Assembly (NCBI GenBank): GCA_028532855.1
Contig: JAQQAL010000024.1
Location: 114,615-178,614, forward strand
Direction of reading: 5' to 3'
DNA from: Candidatus Thalassospirochaeta sargassi
GTDB taxonomy: Bacteria > Spirochaetota > Spirochaetia > UBA9216
Length of the DNA stretch: 64,000 nucleotides
In this document: in pieces, positions 40,515 through 49,869 of the stretch
Numbering within the stretch: the first letter of the stretch is position 1
Layout of the letters: every line of letters starts with the position of its first letter
Program-made: the position numbers and the translations under genes
Notes under the pieces: model-generated
Database searches by the model: none
What the model saw: the letters and a program-made list of their open reading frames with translations, nothing else
Told to the model about the DNA's origin: nothing

Positions 40515-41567
40515 TCAGAATGTTTTTATGGCAGATAAAAGAGTTTCCATCTCTTCATCGGTACCTATAGTGATTCTTACAAAATCGGAAATCCCGGGTT
40601 TGTTGAAAAACCTTACAAGAATTTTCTGTTTCTTAAGCCTTGTATATATTTCCTCACCGCTTCTGCCGGGTTTTTTTGCGAATACAAAGTTGGCCATTGA
40701 CGGGAGTATTTCCCAACCGAGAGCAGAGGCCGCGGCTACGAACCTTTTTCTTGTGGCAATTATACGTTCTGCTATATCATTTCCGTATTCCGCATCTTTA
40801 ACGGCCAGTTCGCCGCATTTCTGGGTTATGTAATCTACCGGATAGGAATTAAAAGAATCTTTTGCGGTTGTGAGCGCCTGAATAAGTTTTTCATTGCCCA
40901 GGGCGTATCCTAGCCTGATCCCTGCAAGCGATGAGCTTTTCGAAAATGTTCTGATTACAAGAAGGTTGTCGAACTCGTTGATAAGTCCTGCGGCGGACTC
41001 TCCACCGAAAGCAATATATGCTTCATCTATCGCTACAAGCCTGTCGGACGGGAATCGCTCTAAAAGTCTTCGAATCTCATTGATAGGAAGATAAACCCCT
41101 GTCGGTGCATTCGGATTAGGGATAATCATGCCCGTTGTCTTTCTATTAAGATAGTCTTCAATATTTATGGAGAAATCGTCTTTGAGGCTGACCTTTGTAA
41201 AAGGAATATTATAGAAGGCCGAATACACAGGGTAGAATGAGTAGGTGAACTCGGGAAAAAGCACCGGGCCGAAATCAGCATCGAAAAAGGCGTAAAATAT
41301 AAATGACAGAACTTCATCAGAGCCGTTGCCTGCAAAAACATTATCAGGTTTTAACCCCTCGGCTTCAGCAATGGCTGTTCTGAGCTTAACAGAAGTCGGT
41401 TCCGGATATAGTTTGAGGTTTGTAATATCCATTTCCTTAAGGAATTTGCTGATGGCCGGGGCCGGCGGGTAAGGGTTCTCATTGGTGTTAAGTTTTATAT
41501 ATTTCCCGTCCTGGGGCTGTTCGCCTGGAACATAGGGAGTAAGGCTTTTCATCCGGTTTGCAATCAT
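40515..41567 (-). CDS. hisC: Histidinol-phosphate aminotransferase
   Basis: 350-residue class I/II aminotransferase of histidine synthesis. It starts with the LTPYVPGEQPQDGKYIKLNTNENPYPP motif, has FAGNGSDEVLSFIFYAFF (about residues 77-94), PNPNAPTGVYLP, the DEAYIAF site and the PLP Lys in RTFSKSSSLAGIRLGYA (~206-222). The GGAG ribosome site is close to the ATG. It lies just after trpB on the same strand, across a strong terminator, with its own promoter. Confidence 0.94.
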   Translation of the reverse strand: MIANRMKSLTPYVPGEQPQDGKYIKLNTNENPYPPAPAISKFLKEMDITNLKLYPEPTSVKLRTAIAEAEGLKPDNVFAGNGSDEVLSFIFYAFFDADFGPVLFPEFTYSFYPVYSAFYNIPFTKVSLKDDFSINIEDYLNRKTTGMIIPNPNAPTGVYLPINEIRRLLERFPSDRLVAIDEAYIAFGGESAAGLINEFDNLLVIRTFSKSSSLAGIRLGYALGNEKLIQALTTAKDSFNSYPVDYITQKCGELAVKDAEYGNDIAERIIATRKRFVAAASALGWEILPSMANFVFAKKPGRSGEEIYTRLKKQKILVRFFNKPGISDFVRITIGTDEEMETLLSAIKTF

Positions 41568-41595
41568 CTGTTTCTCCGTGTTCAGTTATTTCGTC

Positions 41596-41624
41596 AGCAT
41601 AATCATTTTAGTTAAAAAAGTAAA
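41596..41624 (-). promoter_or_regulatory. hisC promoter
   Basis: Minus strand: TTTACT (41624-41619), 17 bases, TATGCT (41601-41596). The -35 box lies in the T-rich tail of the trpB terminator, an economical tail-to-head arrangement. Confidence 0.55.
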
Positions 41625-41627
41625 TAA

Positions 41628-41656
41628 AAGCCCCCGGCGGGTAGAACCGGGGGCTT
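41628..41656 (-). terminator. trpB terminator
   Basis: Perfect 10-bp stem AAGCCCCCGG / CCGGGGGCTT with a nine-base loop; on the minus strand it is followed by TTTATTTACTTTTTT. Just after the trpB stop. Confidence 0.93.
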
Positions 41657-41680
41657 GGTGTAAAATATTTAGAAAGGAGG

Positions 41681-42880
41681 TTATTCCCGTACTCCATAGT
41701 TGTCGACGATGAAGTCGATGTCTTTGTCGCCGCGTCCGCTCAGGTTGACAAGTATTGATTCTCTCGGTTTTTCCTGTGCGAGTTTCATGGCGTATGAAAG
41801 TGCGTGTGCACTCTCAAGCGCCGGTATAATTCCTTCTTTTCGGCTGAGTGTATAGAAGGCATCAAGACAGTCTTCGTCAGAGGCTGTTACATAATTAACC
41901 TTGTTCTGATCATTGAGCATGGAATGCTCAGGGCCTACACCCGGGTAGTCAAGTCCGCTTGCAATTGAATAAACAGGTGACGGGTCGCCGTTTTCCTCCT
42001 GCAGAAGATAGCATTTAAAACCGTGTATTATACCGGGTTTACCGTATGTAATAGTTGAAGCATGATCCCCGGGTTTGAATGAACGGCCTGAGGGCTCAAC
42101 GCCGTACAGCTGTGTTTCATCTTCATCAAGGAATGCCGAGAAAATACCCATTGCGTTCGAACCGCCGCCTACGCATGCAACCACATTGTCGGGCAGTTCG
42201 CCCGTCATCTCCGAGAACTGTTCCTTTGCTTCAACACCGACAACCCGCTGAAAATCACGAACCATCATTGGAAATGGATGCGGGCCGACAACGGAGCCTA
42301 TACAGTAAATAGTTGTGACTGGATCTTTAAGGTATGCTTCAAAGGCTGAATCTACCGCTTCTTTAAGTGTTTTGAGACCGTGAGATACAGGGACAACCCT
42401 GGCACCGAGAAGCTTCATCCTGATTACATTGGGATGTTCCTTGGCAATATCTACTTCACCCATGTGAATTTCACATTCAAGCCCAAAATAGGCTGCTGCA
42501 GTAGCAAGTGCTACGCCGTGCTGGCCGGCTCCTGTTTCAGCAATGAGTTTTTTCTTGCCCATATATTTTGCAAGCAGAGCTTCGCCCATGCAATGATTGA
42601 GTTTGTGTGCTCCTGTATGATTTAAATCTTCACGCTTAAGATAAATTCTTCCGCCTAACTCTTCGGAAAGAGTTTTTGCAAAATAAACAGGGGTAGGTCT
42701 TCCCTGAAAATGTTTTCTGATACTGCGCAGTTCTGATATGAATTGATGTGACTTACTAATTGAATAGTATGCATCAGTAATCTTATTCATTTCATCCTGC
42801 AGCTGGGGCGGTATATAACTTCCGCCGTATTCACCATAATTACCCTCTGAATCTGGCATTGTTTTAAAATAGTTTTCCAT
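41681..42880 (-). CDS. trpB: Tryptophan synthase beta chain (solitary)
   Basis: 399-residue PLP enzyme that joins indole and serine into tryptophan. Marks: [30 protein letters not shown] Lys in [16 protein letters not shown] (about residues 90-105), [14 protein letters not shown], and the phosphate-binding [11 protein letters not shown]. Some sites differ from usual TrpB1 (KLNHCMG in place of KINN-type). No trpA or other trp gene is beside it, so it may scavenge free indole. A GGAG site precedes the ATG. Confidence 0.92.
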   Translation of the reverse strand: MENYFKTMPDSEGNYGEYGGSYIPPQLQDEMNKITDAYYSISKSHQFISELRSIRKHFQGRPTPVYFAKTLSEELGGRIYLKREDLNHTGAHKLNHCMGEALLAKYMGKKKLIAETGAGQHGVALATAAAYFGLECEIHMGEVDIAKEHPNVIRMKLLGARVVPVSHGLKTLKEAVDSAFEAYLKDPVTTIYCIGSVVGPHPFPMMVRDFQRVVGVEAKEQFSEMTGELPDNVVACVGGGSNAMGIFSAFLDEDETQLYGVEPSGRSFKPGDHASTITYGKPGIIHGFKCYLLQEENGDPSPVYSIASGLDYPGVGPEHSMLNDQNKVNYVTASDEDCLDAFYTLSRKEGIIPALESAHALSYAMKLAQEKPRESILVNLSGRGDKDIDFIVDNYGVRE

Positions 42881-42906
42881 TTGTTTACTCCGTTTATGAT
42901 GATAAT

Positions 42907-42935
42907 AGAGTACAACGGGTTTTTGTTTCTGTCAA
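42907..42935 (-). promoter_or_regulatory. Candidate trpB promoter
   Basis: Minus strand: perfect TTGACA (42935-42930), 17 bases, TACTCT (42912-42907). The start would be ~20 bases ahead of the led ATG. I see no trp operator or leader peptide. Confidence 0.5.
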
Positions 42936-42974
42936 TAGAAACGTTACTATGTGTAGAAATATTTTAGATTGATG

Positions 42975-44333
42975 CTATTTTTCGTCAGGAAGGAGGATTT
43001 TTCTTATCTCAGCGACCATATAGAATGAACCTGTCACAAGAACCGCAAGGTCTGTAGCAATTGCAGCAGATAAAGCGTCTTCAGGGGATTTGATAAGTTG
43101 AATATCAGGACTCTCAGTTTCAGCTGTACCGTACAGGGCTTCTTTTACTATTTTAAAAACTGATTCAGGGCTGCTTTTTTTAAAAGTGCCCGGAGTAGAT
43201 ATAATTATATGTTTAAATCCCCTGAGCTCCACAGCCATTCCCTTTATGTCCTTGCCCTCAACTGCACCGAATATCAGAGCCGCTTCTTTATCTGCGTCCG
43301 CTTTATTCAGCATCATGAAGGACCGCACTGCCGAACGAACTGATTCAACCGTATGAGCGCCGTCCAGGAGGACGGGCTGCTTCATTTCTGAGGTTCGGAT
43401 CATTTCCATTCGTCCGGGCAGAACTGTTTCACTGATACCGGCATCAGCGATGAAGCCGGGCTGCATGATTTGATTTAATACCCTCACGGCAAGCGAGGCG
43501 TTCTTAATCTGGAACTCACCGGCAGCTGCAAGCTCAATTTTGAAGGTGGCATCATTCTTAAGAACAAGATTATAGGCCTGGCTGCATCCTGCCGCAGGGC
43601 TGACAGGGCTTATGGATTTAATCTGATCTTCAGGAAAAAATATCTCTGAGCCGGCATCAGCCGCGCGGCAGCGGAATACGGCTTCGGCCTCGGGTTTTAC
43701 GGCGGCAGAGAAAACCGGAATGCCTGGTTTTATTATTCCGGCCTTTTCACCGGCAATATCAGCAATTGTATCTCCAAGATATTCTGTATGCTCAAGCTCA
43801 ATTACCGTCAGCACCGAGGCCTCAGGTACTATCACATTTGTCGCATCCAGCCTGCCGCCCAGACCGGTTTCAAAAACGGCCCATTCGCACTCTTCTTCCC
43901 TGAAAATCAGGAATGCAAGGAGGGTCAGGAATTCGAATGTGGTGGGCGGACCGCCGGGAAAATTTTCTATATCACCTTCTTCTTCAATTCTTTTAAACAT
44001 CATTTCTGCTGTTTTTGCGTATGTTTTATCCTCAAAGAAATCACCCGACAAACTGATTCTTTCCTTATACGTGGTCACATGCGGTGAGCAGTAGAGGCCG
44101 GTACGAAAACCATTCGCCTTAAGTGCTGCCGCAATATATGCTGCGGTTGAACCCTTGCCCTTGGACCCCGCTACATGTATCGATTTAAATTCCTTCTGCG
44201 GGCTGTCGAACAGCTCAAGCAACACGAACATCCGGTCAAGGCGGTATTCCCTTGCGGTCAGGTTCGGGGTCTTTTCAAGATTAGTAAATGATTCTATATA
44301 GCTGAAGGCGTCATCGGCCGTATTGAATATCAT
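42975..44333 (-). CDS. folC: Folylpolyglutamate synthase/dihydrofolate synthase
   Basis: 452-residue Mur-ligase-related enzyme that adds glutamate to folates. ATP loop HVAGSKGKGSTAAYIAAAL (about residues 55-73), TSPH-equivalent CSPHVTTYKERISL, the FETGLGGRLDATNV motif and EHTEYLGDTIADIAGEKAGI are clear, with a C-terminal DGAHTVESVRSA. It starts seven bases after hisD and completes the folate pathway along with folP at 50481. Confidence 0.93.
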   Translation of the reverse strand: MIFNTADDAFSYIESFTNLEKTPNLTAREYRLDRMFVLLELFDSPQKEFKSIHVAGSKGKGSTAAYIAAALKANGFRTGLYCSPHVTTYKERISLSGDFFEDKTYAKTAEMMFKRIEEEGDIENFPGGPPTTFEFLTLLAFLIFREEECEWAVFETGLGGRLDATNVIVPEASVLTVIELEHTEYLGDTIADIAGEKAGIIKPGIPVFSAAVKPEAEAVFRCRAADAGSEIFFPEDQIKSISPVSPAAGCSQAYNLVLKNDATFKIELAAAGEFQIKNASLAVRVLNQIMQPGFIADAGISETVLPGRMEMIRTSEMKQPVLLDGAHTVESVRSAVRSFMMLNKADADKEAALIFGAVEGKDIKGMAVELRGFKHIIISTPGTFKKSSPESVFKIVKEALYGTAETESPDIQLIKSPEDALSAAIATDLAVLVTGSFYMVAEIRKILLPDEK

Positions 44334-44340
44334 TCAGTAA

Positions 44341-45642
44341 TTACAGGCCGCGTTGTTTAAGTGCGTTTCCGTGGGTTATAAAGCCTTCATAGTCGGCAAG
44401 AGCCTTAACATGGGCTGCAGCACCCTTCATGCCGTTTTGCGTGGCATATACTACAGAGGAGTATTTGATGAAGTCTCTAACCGATACTGCAGAGTAAGTC
44501 GCTGCCCCGCCGCCTGTTGGAAGAACCGCATTGGCGCCTGTTGAGTAATTGGCGATAGAGAATGGGGTGTTTTCACCAAGTAATATTTCACCTGCGTTTT
44601 TGATCAGGGGCAGGGTGTCAAAGGGCTCTTCGCTCTGAATCTGAAGATGCTCGGGAGCAAACTGGTTTACTATGTCCGCAGCTTCTTTTATGTCCCGGGT
44701 GATAATTATGCCGCCGTATCCGCTCATAACGTCTTCTACAAATGTTTTGCGGGGTTCGGGCAGGACTGCGGTTTTTTTCGCTATTATCTCAGCCGCCTTT
44801 TCTGCGAGTTCGGCTGATGGTGTTATAAGCAGAGCCGAGGAATCTGACCCGTGTTCGGCTTCTATCATCAGATCAAGGGCCACCTTCACAGGGTCGGCAC
44901 TTCCGTCGGCAAGAACAATTGATTCTGATGGGCCTGCGGGCAGTCCCGGATCAACCTTCGAAGACAAAAGACGTTTTGCGGCTGTCACATACATGCTTCC
45001 CGGTCCTGATAGTTTCTTTACGGGTTTGATTGACTCGGTACCTACCGCCAGAGCGGCAATGGCCTGTGCCCCGCCGATGCGGTAGACCTCGTGCACGCCG
45101 CACAGTTTTGCAGCATATAGACAGGCTGGCTCTACTGTTCCGTCAGGGTTGGGTGGTGTTACTACTACAATGCGTTCAACCCCGGCAATAGCTGCGGGAA
45201 CCGCAAGCATGTATAGCATGGACGGAAAGCTGCCGCGACCCCGGGGAACATAGAGCCCAACCGATTCAATAGGCATCGGTTTTTCGCCTGCAAAAATACC
45301 CGGGCGGATTTCTGAGAAACTCATATCCTGAGGTTTCTGTTCCATATGGAATTTCTGAACATTCTCGATTGAGTATTCTACTGCCGCCTTAACCTCCGGA
45401 CTTATAATTTTTTCAGCAGCAGCATACTCTTCCTCTGAAACCAGAAGCGGAAGATTGCTGATGTCAGTTTTATCGAACTGCAGGGTGAATTCCCTGAGTG
45501 CCGCATCTCCCTTTGCGCCAACCTCAGCTATTATTTTTGCAACTGAATCGGAAACCCCGGATATATTAAGTTCCGAGCGTGAAAAAATAACGGATTTAGC
45601 CTCTTCATTAAGCTCTTTCCAATTTCTGATATTTATCTTCAT
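44341..45642 (-). CDS. hisD: Histidinol dehydrogenase
   Basis: 433-residue zinc and NAD enzyme for the last two steps of histidine synthesis. Motifs: VGLYVPRGRGSFPSMLYMLAVPA, RIGGAQAIAALAVGTESI, GPGSMYVTAAKRLL, GPSESIVLAD, EAEHGSDSSALL and the EHLQIQ site near the end with NYSTGANAVLPTGGGA. Overlaps the end of a histidine kinase gene by four bases (ATGA), so expression is coupled to it. Confidence 0.95.
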   Translation of the reverse strand: MKINIRNWKELNEEAKSVIFSRSELNISGVSDSVAKIIAEVGAKGDAALREFTLQFDKTDISNLPLLVSEEEYAAAEKIISPEVKAAVEYSIENVQKFHMEQKPQDMSFSEIRPGIFAGEKPMPIESVGLYVPRGRGSFPSMLYMLAVPAAIAGVERIVVVTPPNPDGTVEPACLYAAKLCGVHEVYRIGGAQAIAALAVGTESIKPVKKLSGPGSMYVTAAKRLLSSKVDPGLPAGPSESIVLADGSADPVKVALDLMIEAEHGSDSSALLITPSAELAEKAAEIIAKKTAVLPEPRKTFVEDVMSGYGGIIITRDIKEAADIVNQFAPEHLQIQSEEPFDTLPLIKNAGEILLGENTPFSIANYSTGANAVLPTGGGAATYSAVSVRDFIKYSSVVYATQNGMKGAAAHVKALADYEGFITHGNALKQRGL

Positions 45643-47699
45643 AGCAGTTCCTCGCGAATTTTTGTATTTTGAACAGGAAATTTTATCAGTATTATGGTGC
45701 CCTGATTATTCACGAAGCTAATCGAGCCGTCTAACTGCGTAATCAGGTTTTTCATTATATCAAGGCCAAGGCCTTCAGCAGTTGAGAGTGTAATATCATC
45801 GGGGTGAAATCCTCTTCCGCTGTCGAAGATCCGGATTTCGTATTTGTACTCCCTGTTTTTAAAACTGATTGCAACTTTGCCGCGCTCGCCCTCGTCGAAT
45901 GCATGATTGAATATATTGGAAAGGGCTTCATTCATCAGCAGTCCGCAGAGTACGGCCCTGTCCAGATCAAGTGTGATACTTTCAATATCAAGTTCAATTT
46001 CTATGTTCTCATCAGCTATCTTCTGATCTCTGTAATGTTGTATGAGACTAATGATGTAATTTTTTACATCTATTGAAGGCATCAGGTTTGTGTCATAAAT
46101 ATTGTCATGAACAAGAGCCATGGATGTGATTCTATTCTTGATTTTCTGCAATGATTTCCTGTTGCTTTCTTCATTTTCGAGACCGGACTGAAGATTGATA
46201 AAGCTTGATATTACCTGAAGGTTATTCTTAACACGGTGGTTTATTTCGCTTAACAGCAGATCTTTCTGATTTACAAGGGTTTTAAGTTTCTCTTCAGCTT
46301 CCTTCTGCTCTGTAATCTCGGTAAGTATTCCGTCGATTGATACAGTAAAGCCCTCAGAGTTGGTAATCACAACACTTTGCTGAAAGAGCCATTTTGTCCT
46401 GCCTGTTGCGGTTACTATTCGATACTCAATACCATTACCCGAACTGCGTCCGGTGACAAGGCTTTCAAACTGTGAAATAAAGTCTTCTTTTTCAGGAATT
46501 TGCAGTAATTTTACCATATCTATAAAACCGCTGCCTATGAGATGCTGTCTTCCATACCCAGTAAGATCGACGAATGCATCATTAACATAGTCGAAGGCGT
46601 CTGCTTCAATTGAAAAAGAGAATATTACAGCCGCAGAATTTTCTGCGAGGTTTTTATATCTTGTTTCACTAAGATGAAGTGCTTCAATAGATGTAACGGT
46701 TTTATTTACCTCAGCATAAAAGGAGGACATGAGCTGCCCCATCTCCTTGTCTTCTCCGATAAATGGTGGTTTAACCTTGTTATGCAGAGATAATATGCCT
46801 TCAATATTGCCGTGATGTCCGGGAATGGGGAAGATCATGAATGAGGAGTCTTTATAACCGCTCCAGCCGCTCGTACTGAGTTCTTTTTCTGATTCAATAT
46901 TATTTACAAGCATTGATTTGCCTGTTTCAAGAACCATCCTGAAGGGGGATTTCTCATTGAGAGGAAACGGCAGGAAATCAGGTACATGTTTTGTCTCAAT
47001 TGTATGAGCCAGTCTGAGGCCGCTGTTTTCTCTAATATAAATACTGCCCCCGCTTGCCTGAAGGTGTGCCCCGAAATCATTCAGAATGTCCGGTCCCAGA
47101 TCAGTCAGATTTTTGGGGCCTTCTTCTCTATTTGAAGCTGAAGTCATTCTTTCGAGATTTTTATTGAAATTCTGCAGAAGATAATTCTTTCTCTCGTTTT
47201 CCTCAGTTTTTCTTTTCAGTTCTTCTTCAAGGTGGAGTGTATACAGCCTGCTTTGCCTATTTCCACGGCTGATTCTAAGGCAGTTTTCAATCGCAGAATC
47301 AATAAGAACAGGATCAGTAAGCGGCGTCAGAATGTAGGACGCAGCTCCCTGATTCAGTGAGTTAACGGCTTTTTGAAAATTCTCCTGTTCGGTTACTGCA
47401 ATTACAGGGATATTGAACCTGAGTATGCTCTGCAGTGCTTCATCAGTGGCGGCGGTGATATTGAGAATAATAAAATAAGTTGAATAGGCTCCGGTTCTGT
47501 CCTGATTTTTTAACAGTTTTACAGCCTCATCCACACTCTCAATTTGAACCGTTCTGAATCGGTATTCCTTGAGGTGACTGATAATTTCTGTTGCGACAAT
47601 ATCATCCTTTTCGATGATTATAGCGGAATATCTGTATCCTGAAGTCTGATTCACATTTATATTGTAAAGTATTTGTAAAGCTTTGTCATCAAGAGTCAT
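45639..47699 (-). CDS. Sensor histidine kinase with degenerate receiver, GAF and PAS domains
   Basis: 686-residue cytosolic kinase. Order: receiver-like domain (~23-140), coiled coil (~145-185), GAF (~195-340), PAS (~345-460), HisKA_2 dimer domain with phosphoacceptor His in LLSEINHRVKNNLQVISS (~480), and HATPase (N box NEALSNIFNHAF, G1 EIRIFDSGRGF, G2 GLGLDIMKNL). The receiver lacks the phosphorylated Asp (FIILNIT) and the conserved Lys (SYILTPLTD), so it senses or docks rather than being phosphorylated. No response regulator is next to it. Its stop overlaps hisD. Confidence 0.9.
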   Translation of the reverse strand: MTLDDKALQILYNINVNQTSGYRYSAIIIEKDDIVATEIISHLKEYRFRTVQIESVDEAVKLLKNQDRTGAYSTYFIILNITAATDEALQSILRFNIPVIAVTEQENFQKAVNSLNQGAASYILTPLTDPVLIDSAIENCLRISRGNRQSRLYTLHLEEELKRKTEENERKNYLLQNFNKNLERMTSASNREEGPKNLTDLGPDILNDFGAHLQASGGSIYIRENSGLRLAHTIETKHVPDFLPFPLNEKSPFRMVLETGKSMLVNNIESEKELSTSGWSGYKDSSFMIFPIPGHHGNIEGILSLHNKVKPPFIGEDKEMGQLMSSFYAEVNKTVTSIEALHLSETRYKNLAENSAAVIFSFSIEADAFDYVNDAFVDLTGYGRQHLIGSGFIDMVKLLQIPEKEDFISQFESLVTGRSSGNGIEYRIVTATGRTKWLFQQSVVITNSEGFTVSIDGILTEITEQKEAEEKLKTLVNQKDLLLSEINHRVKNNLQVISSFINLQSGLENEESNRKSLQKIKNRITSMALVHDNIYDTNLMPSIDVKNYIISLIQHYRDQKIADENIEIELDIESITLDLDRAVLCGLLMNEALSNIFNHAFDEGERGKVAISFKNREYKYEIRIFDSGRGFHPDDITLSTAEGLGLDIMKNLITQLDGSISFVNNQGTIILIKFPVQNTKIREELL

Positions 47700-47705
47700 T
47701 ATTTA

Positions 47706-47734
47706 TTGATAAACCTCAGAATGGGTAATATATT
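47706..47734 (+). promoter_or_regulatory. Leaderless promoter of the clostripain gene
   Basis: TTGATA (47706-47711), 17 bases, TATATT (47729-47734), then six bases to ATG 47741. No ribosome site. Best example of the pattern on this strand. Confidence 0.8.
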
Positions 47735-47740
47735 CAAAAC

Positions 47741-49237
47741 ATGACTAAACAGCTAAAGTTATTTGCAGCCTTTATTCTTATTCCTCTTCTTGGTTTATTA
47801 GGTTTAACCTCCTGCAAAGATGCTGACGACGGAATATCCGAGTGGACAGTTATGGTTTATATGGCCGGTGATAATTCACTGTCCAGCTATGTTTATCTTG
47901 ATCTTGATGAGATAGAACAGGGGCTGTATAACGCTGTTGAAGCTGGTAATTATTCTGTAACGGGTGATATAAAGGTCCTTGTCCTGACGGATAAAAGTGA
48001 CGGCGATGATTCAATTCTATTTCTCGCTTCACCGGATAATGATGGTTCAGAAATTGCTTCTACGGTGATTGAAGACGGTATTTATGGAAGGGATTCTGAG
48101 TTTAACATGGCTGATCCCGACACCTTGCAGGCTTTCATAGAATACGGTATTGCAAATTATCCATCAACATACACATCTCTTATCTTATGGAACCACGGGG
48201 GCGGAGTAAAGGGCACTGATAATTCAGGCTCGATTAATAAAGAGATCCTGGGCGATTCAGATGACAGCGGTGATGAGGTCTACATGTATCTCAATGAGGT
48301 GCAGACGGCTGTTTCAGCTGCGATGGCTGATGAGAAACTTGATATAATAGGTATGGATGCCTGTCTTATGGGCGAAGTTGAAACTGCCTATGAGATGAGC
48401 AGCATCGCTGATTATTTTGTCGCCTCAATGGCTTCAGAATGGGGAAGCGGATGGGATTATGAGGAGATTTTCAGTGATTTCGACGCCGGGGTGCCTGAAC
48501 CGAAAGAACTGGCTGTAACTTTTGTAAACCAGTATTACGATTCAACAAATGATGCGGGAACAGGATATCCAAATACAATGACCGCAGTTGATACATCAAT
48601 GCTTGCAGATCTTAAAGCAGAAATAGATGCGCTGGCAGAGCTGATTTATGTTTACGATTCAGGTACGACAGCACAGGATGAGTTTCAGGCTCTGCGTGAT
48701 GAATCGGCTTATTATTACACGTTAGTTGATGAAAATAATCCTTACTACGAACTGTATATTCTTTATTACCCCTATTATGATTTATATGATTTCTGCACAA
48801 ATATTGCCGCTTCCGGGGTGTTCGATTCTGAGATTCAAAGTCAGGCCGGCACAGTTTTATCAGCTCTTGATAATGCCGTTATTGCAGCTTATGGAGACAG
48901 CGGCTCTTCGGATGCCTCTTCTTCCGCTCCTCTTAACCTTGACTATTATGACACTGACGATGATTCGGCAGTACGTGGTCTGTCTATATTTATTCCGCAT
49001 GGTGATATGGAAATAGAAATTTCTGAGGATGAATTTATATCACACTATGCGTACTACGACGGCTGGTATATTGAAGACCTTGTTTATGATAGCTCAGGGG
49101 ATGAGCTTGGTGGACTCGATTTCTGTACATATGATGACGACGGGGTTGTCGAAACATGGCGTGAACTGCTGGAAGCCTGGTATGATAATTATCCGGATGA
49201 GGGCGATGGCGACGGCTACACAGTAGGTAACTATTAG
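47741..49237 (+). CDS. Clostripain-family (C11) cysteine protease lipoprotein
   Basis: 498 residues: signal sequence with lipobox LGLTSC (Cys at residue 25), then a C11 caspase-like fold. WTVMVYMAGDNSLSSYVYLDLDEIEQ begins the domain; the catalytic His is in SLILWNHGGG (~150-157) and the Cys in IIGMDACLMGEVETAYEM (~203-215). Anchored on the cell surface or periplasmic face. C11 enzymes usually cut after Arg/Lys. The gene is divergent from the kinase and has an apparently leaderless mRNA. Confidence 0.92.
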   Translation: MTKQLKLFAAFILIPLLGLLGLTSCKDADDGISEWTVMVYMAGDNSLSSYVYLDLDEIEQGLYNAVEAGNYSVTGDIKVLVLTDKSDGDDSILFLASPDNDGSEIASTVIEDGIYGRDSEFNMADPDTLQAFIEYGIANYPSTYTSLILWNHGGGVKGTDNSGSINKEILGDSDDSGDEVYMYLNEVQTAVSAAMADEKLDIIGMDACLMGEVETAYEMSSIADYFVASMASEWGSGWDYEEIFSDFDAGVPEPKELAVTFVNQYYDSTNDAGTGYPNTMTAVDTSMLADLKAEIDALAELIYVYDSGTTAQDEFQALRDESAYYYTLVDENNPYYELYILYYPYYDLYDFCTNIAASGVFDSEIQSQAGTVLSALDNAVIAAYGDSGSSDASSSAPLNLDYYDTDDDSAVRGLSIFIPHGDMEIEISEDEFISHYAYYDGWYIEDLVYDSSGDELGGLDFCTYDDDGVVETWRELLEAWYDNYPDEGDGDGYTVGNY

Positions 49238-49866
49238 AAAAAAACTGCGTGAGAAGGACACTGCGCTCCGTGTTCAAGGCCCAGCAGGTCTCTGCCGAAG
49301 TGGGTTGCAAGCTCAGAGCTGTACCATGGTCTGATTACTGTAAGCCGCATTACCTCTATGCGTTTCGGGTCGCCGAGACATGTGAAGAATTCGTCTGCCA
49401 TACCGCGGGCTGAACGGGATTTAATTCTGTGATCAGCCGCTCATCCAATAACGATGAACCGTGATTTCCATGAAACCATTATCTCTGAGTCTTCAAAAAA
49501 TGAAAAGTATATTGAAAGTTCATCATTCTTGTCATGAGAGTCGATTATACTTTTACTAACCCCGATTCCTATGAAATAGTCATTCATTCCCTCGTCAATC
49601 TGCTTCTACTTCAGGATCATGATTGGGGTGTATACCATCATTTGCAATGGTCTGAAGAATCGCCTCCCGGGTAAGATTCTCATAATCCATCCGAGGAAGC
49701 AGCTTCGGTAGGATGAAAGCAGAAAAGAAGACGGTTTCAAGGTTCGGATTTCTGAAAATGTCCGTGTTGTTGAAAGTCCATAATATAATATGCCTGATCT
49801 GGATGAGACCGCCGAAGCATCTGATGAAATGAAAGAATCAACCCGCGGCGTCAAGATATCTTTCAC
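49234..49866 (-). pseudogene. Decayed ArsR-type regulator gene
   Basis: The minus strand between the clostripain and lipoprotein genes holds pieces of one protein in shifting frames. N-terminal piece: NLETVFFSAFILPKLLPRMD and the following residues (about 49775-49615). After a frameshift: GMNDYFIGIGVSKSIIDSHD and on to KSRFIVIG, an in-frame TGA (~49440), then RSARGMADEFFTCLGDPKRI, followed by EVMRLTVIRPWYSSELATHFG, a typical ArsR helix-turn-helix lead-in. The rest runs into a stop at 49236. Several stops and a frameshift make it a pseudogene. The regulated gene is unknown. Confidence 0.7.
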
Positions 49867-49869
49867 CTC

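Noticed and set aside
44340..44345. TGTAAT six bases before the folC ATG, as another leaderless promoter
   Set aside because: No -35 box at 16-18 bases; folC follows hisD by seven bases and is better explained by operon read-through.
47700..47737. Leaderless promoter for the histidine kinase
   Set aside because: TATCAA lies six bases before the ATG, but no -35 fits at 17 bases; the only TTGAAT needs a 20-base gap or an 18-base gap to a poor TTTATC box.
49430..49450. TGA in the decayed regulator read as selenocysteine or another recoded codon
   Set aside because: There is also a frameshift and further stops, and no hairpin after the TGA; decay is simpler.
49606..49866. 86-codon minus-strand open frame in the decayed regulator region
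   Set aside because: Its Ser/Arg-rich translation is the wrong frame; the neighbouring frame gives the protein-like remnant, so this one is a shadow.
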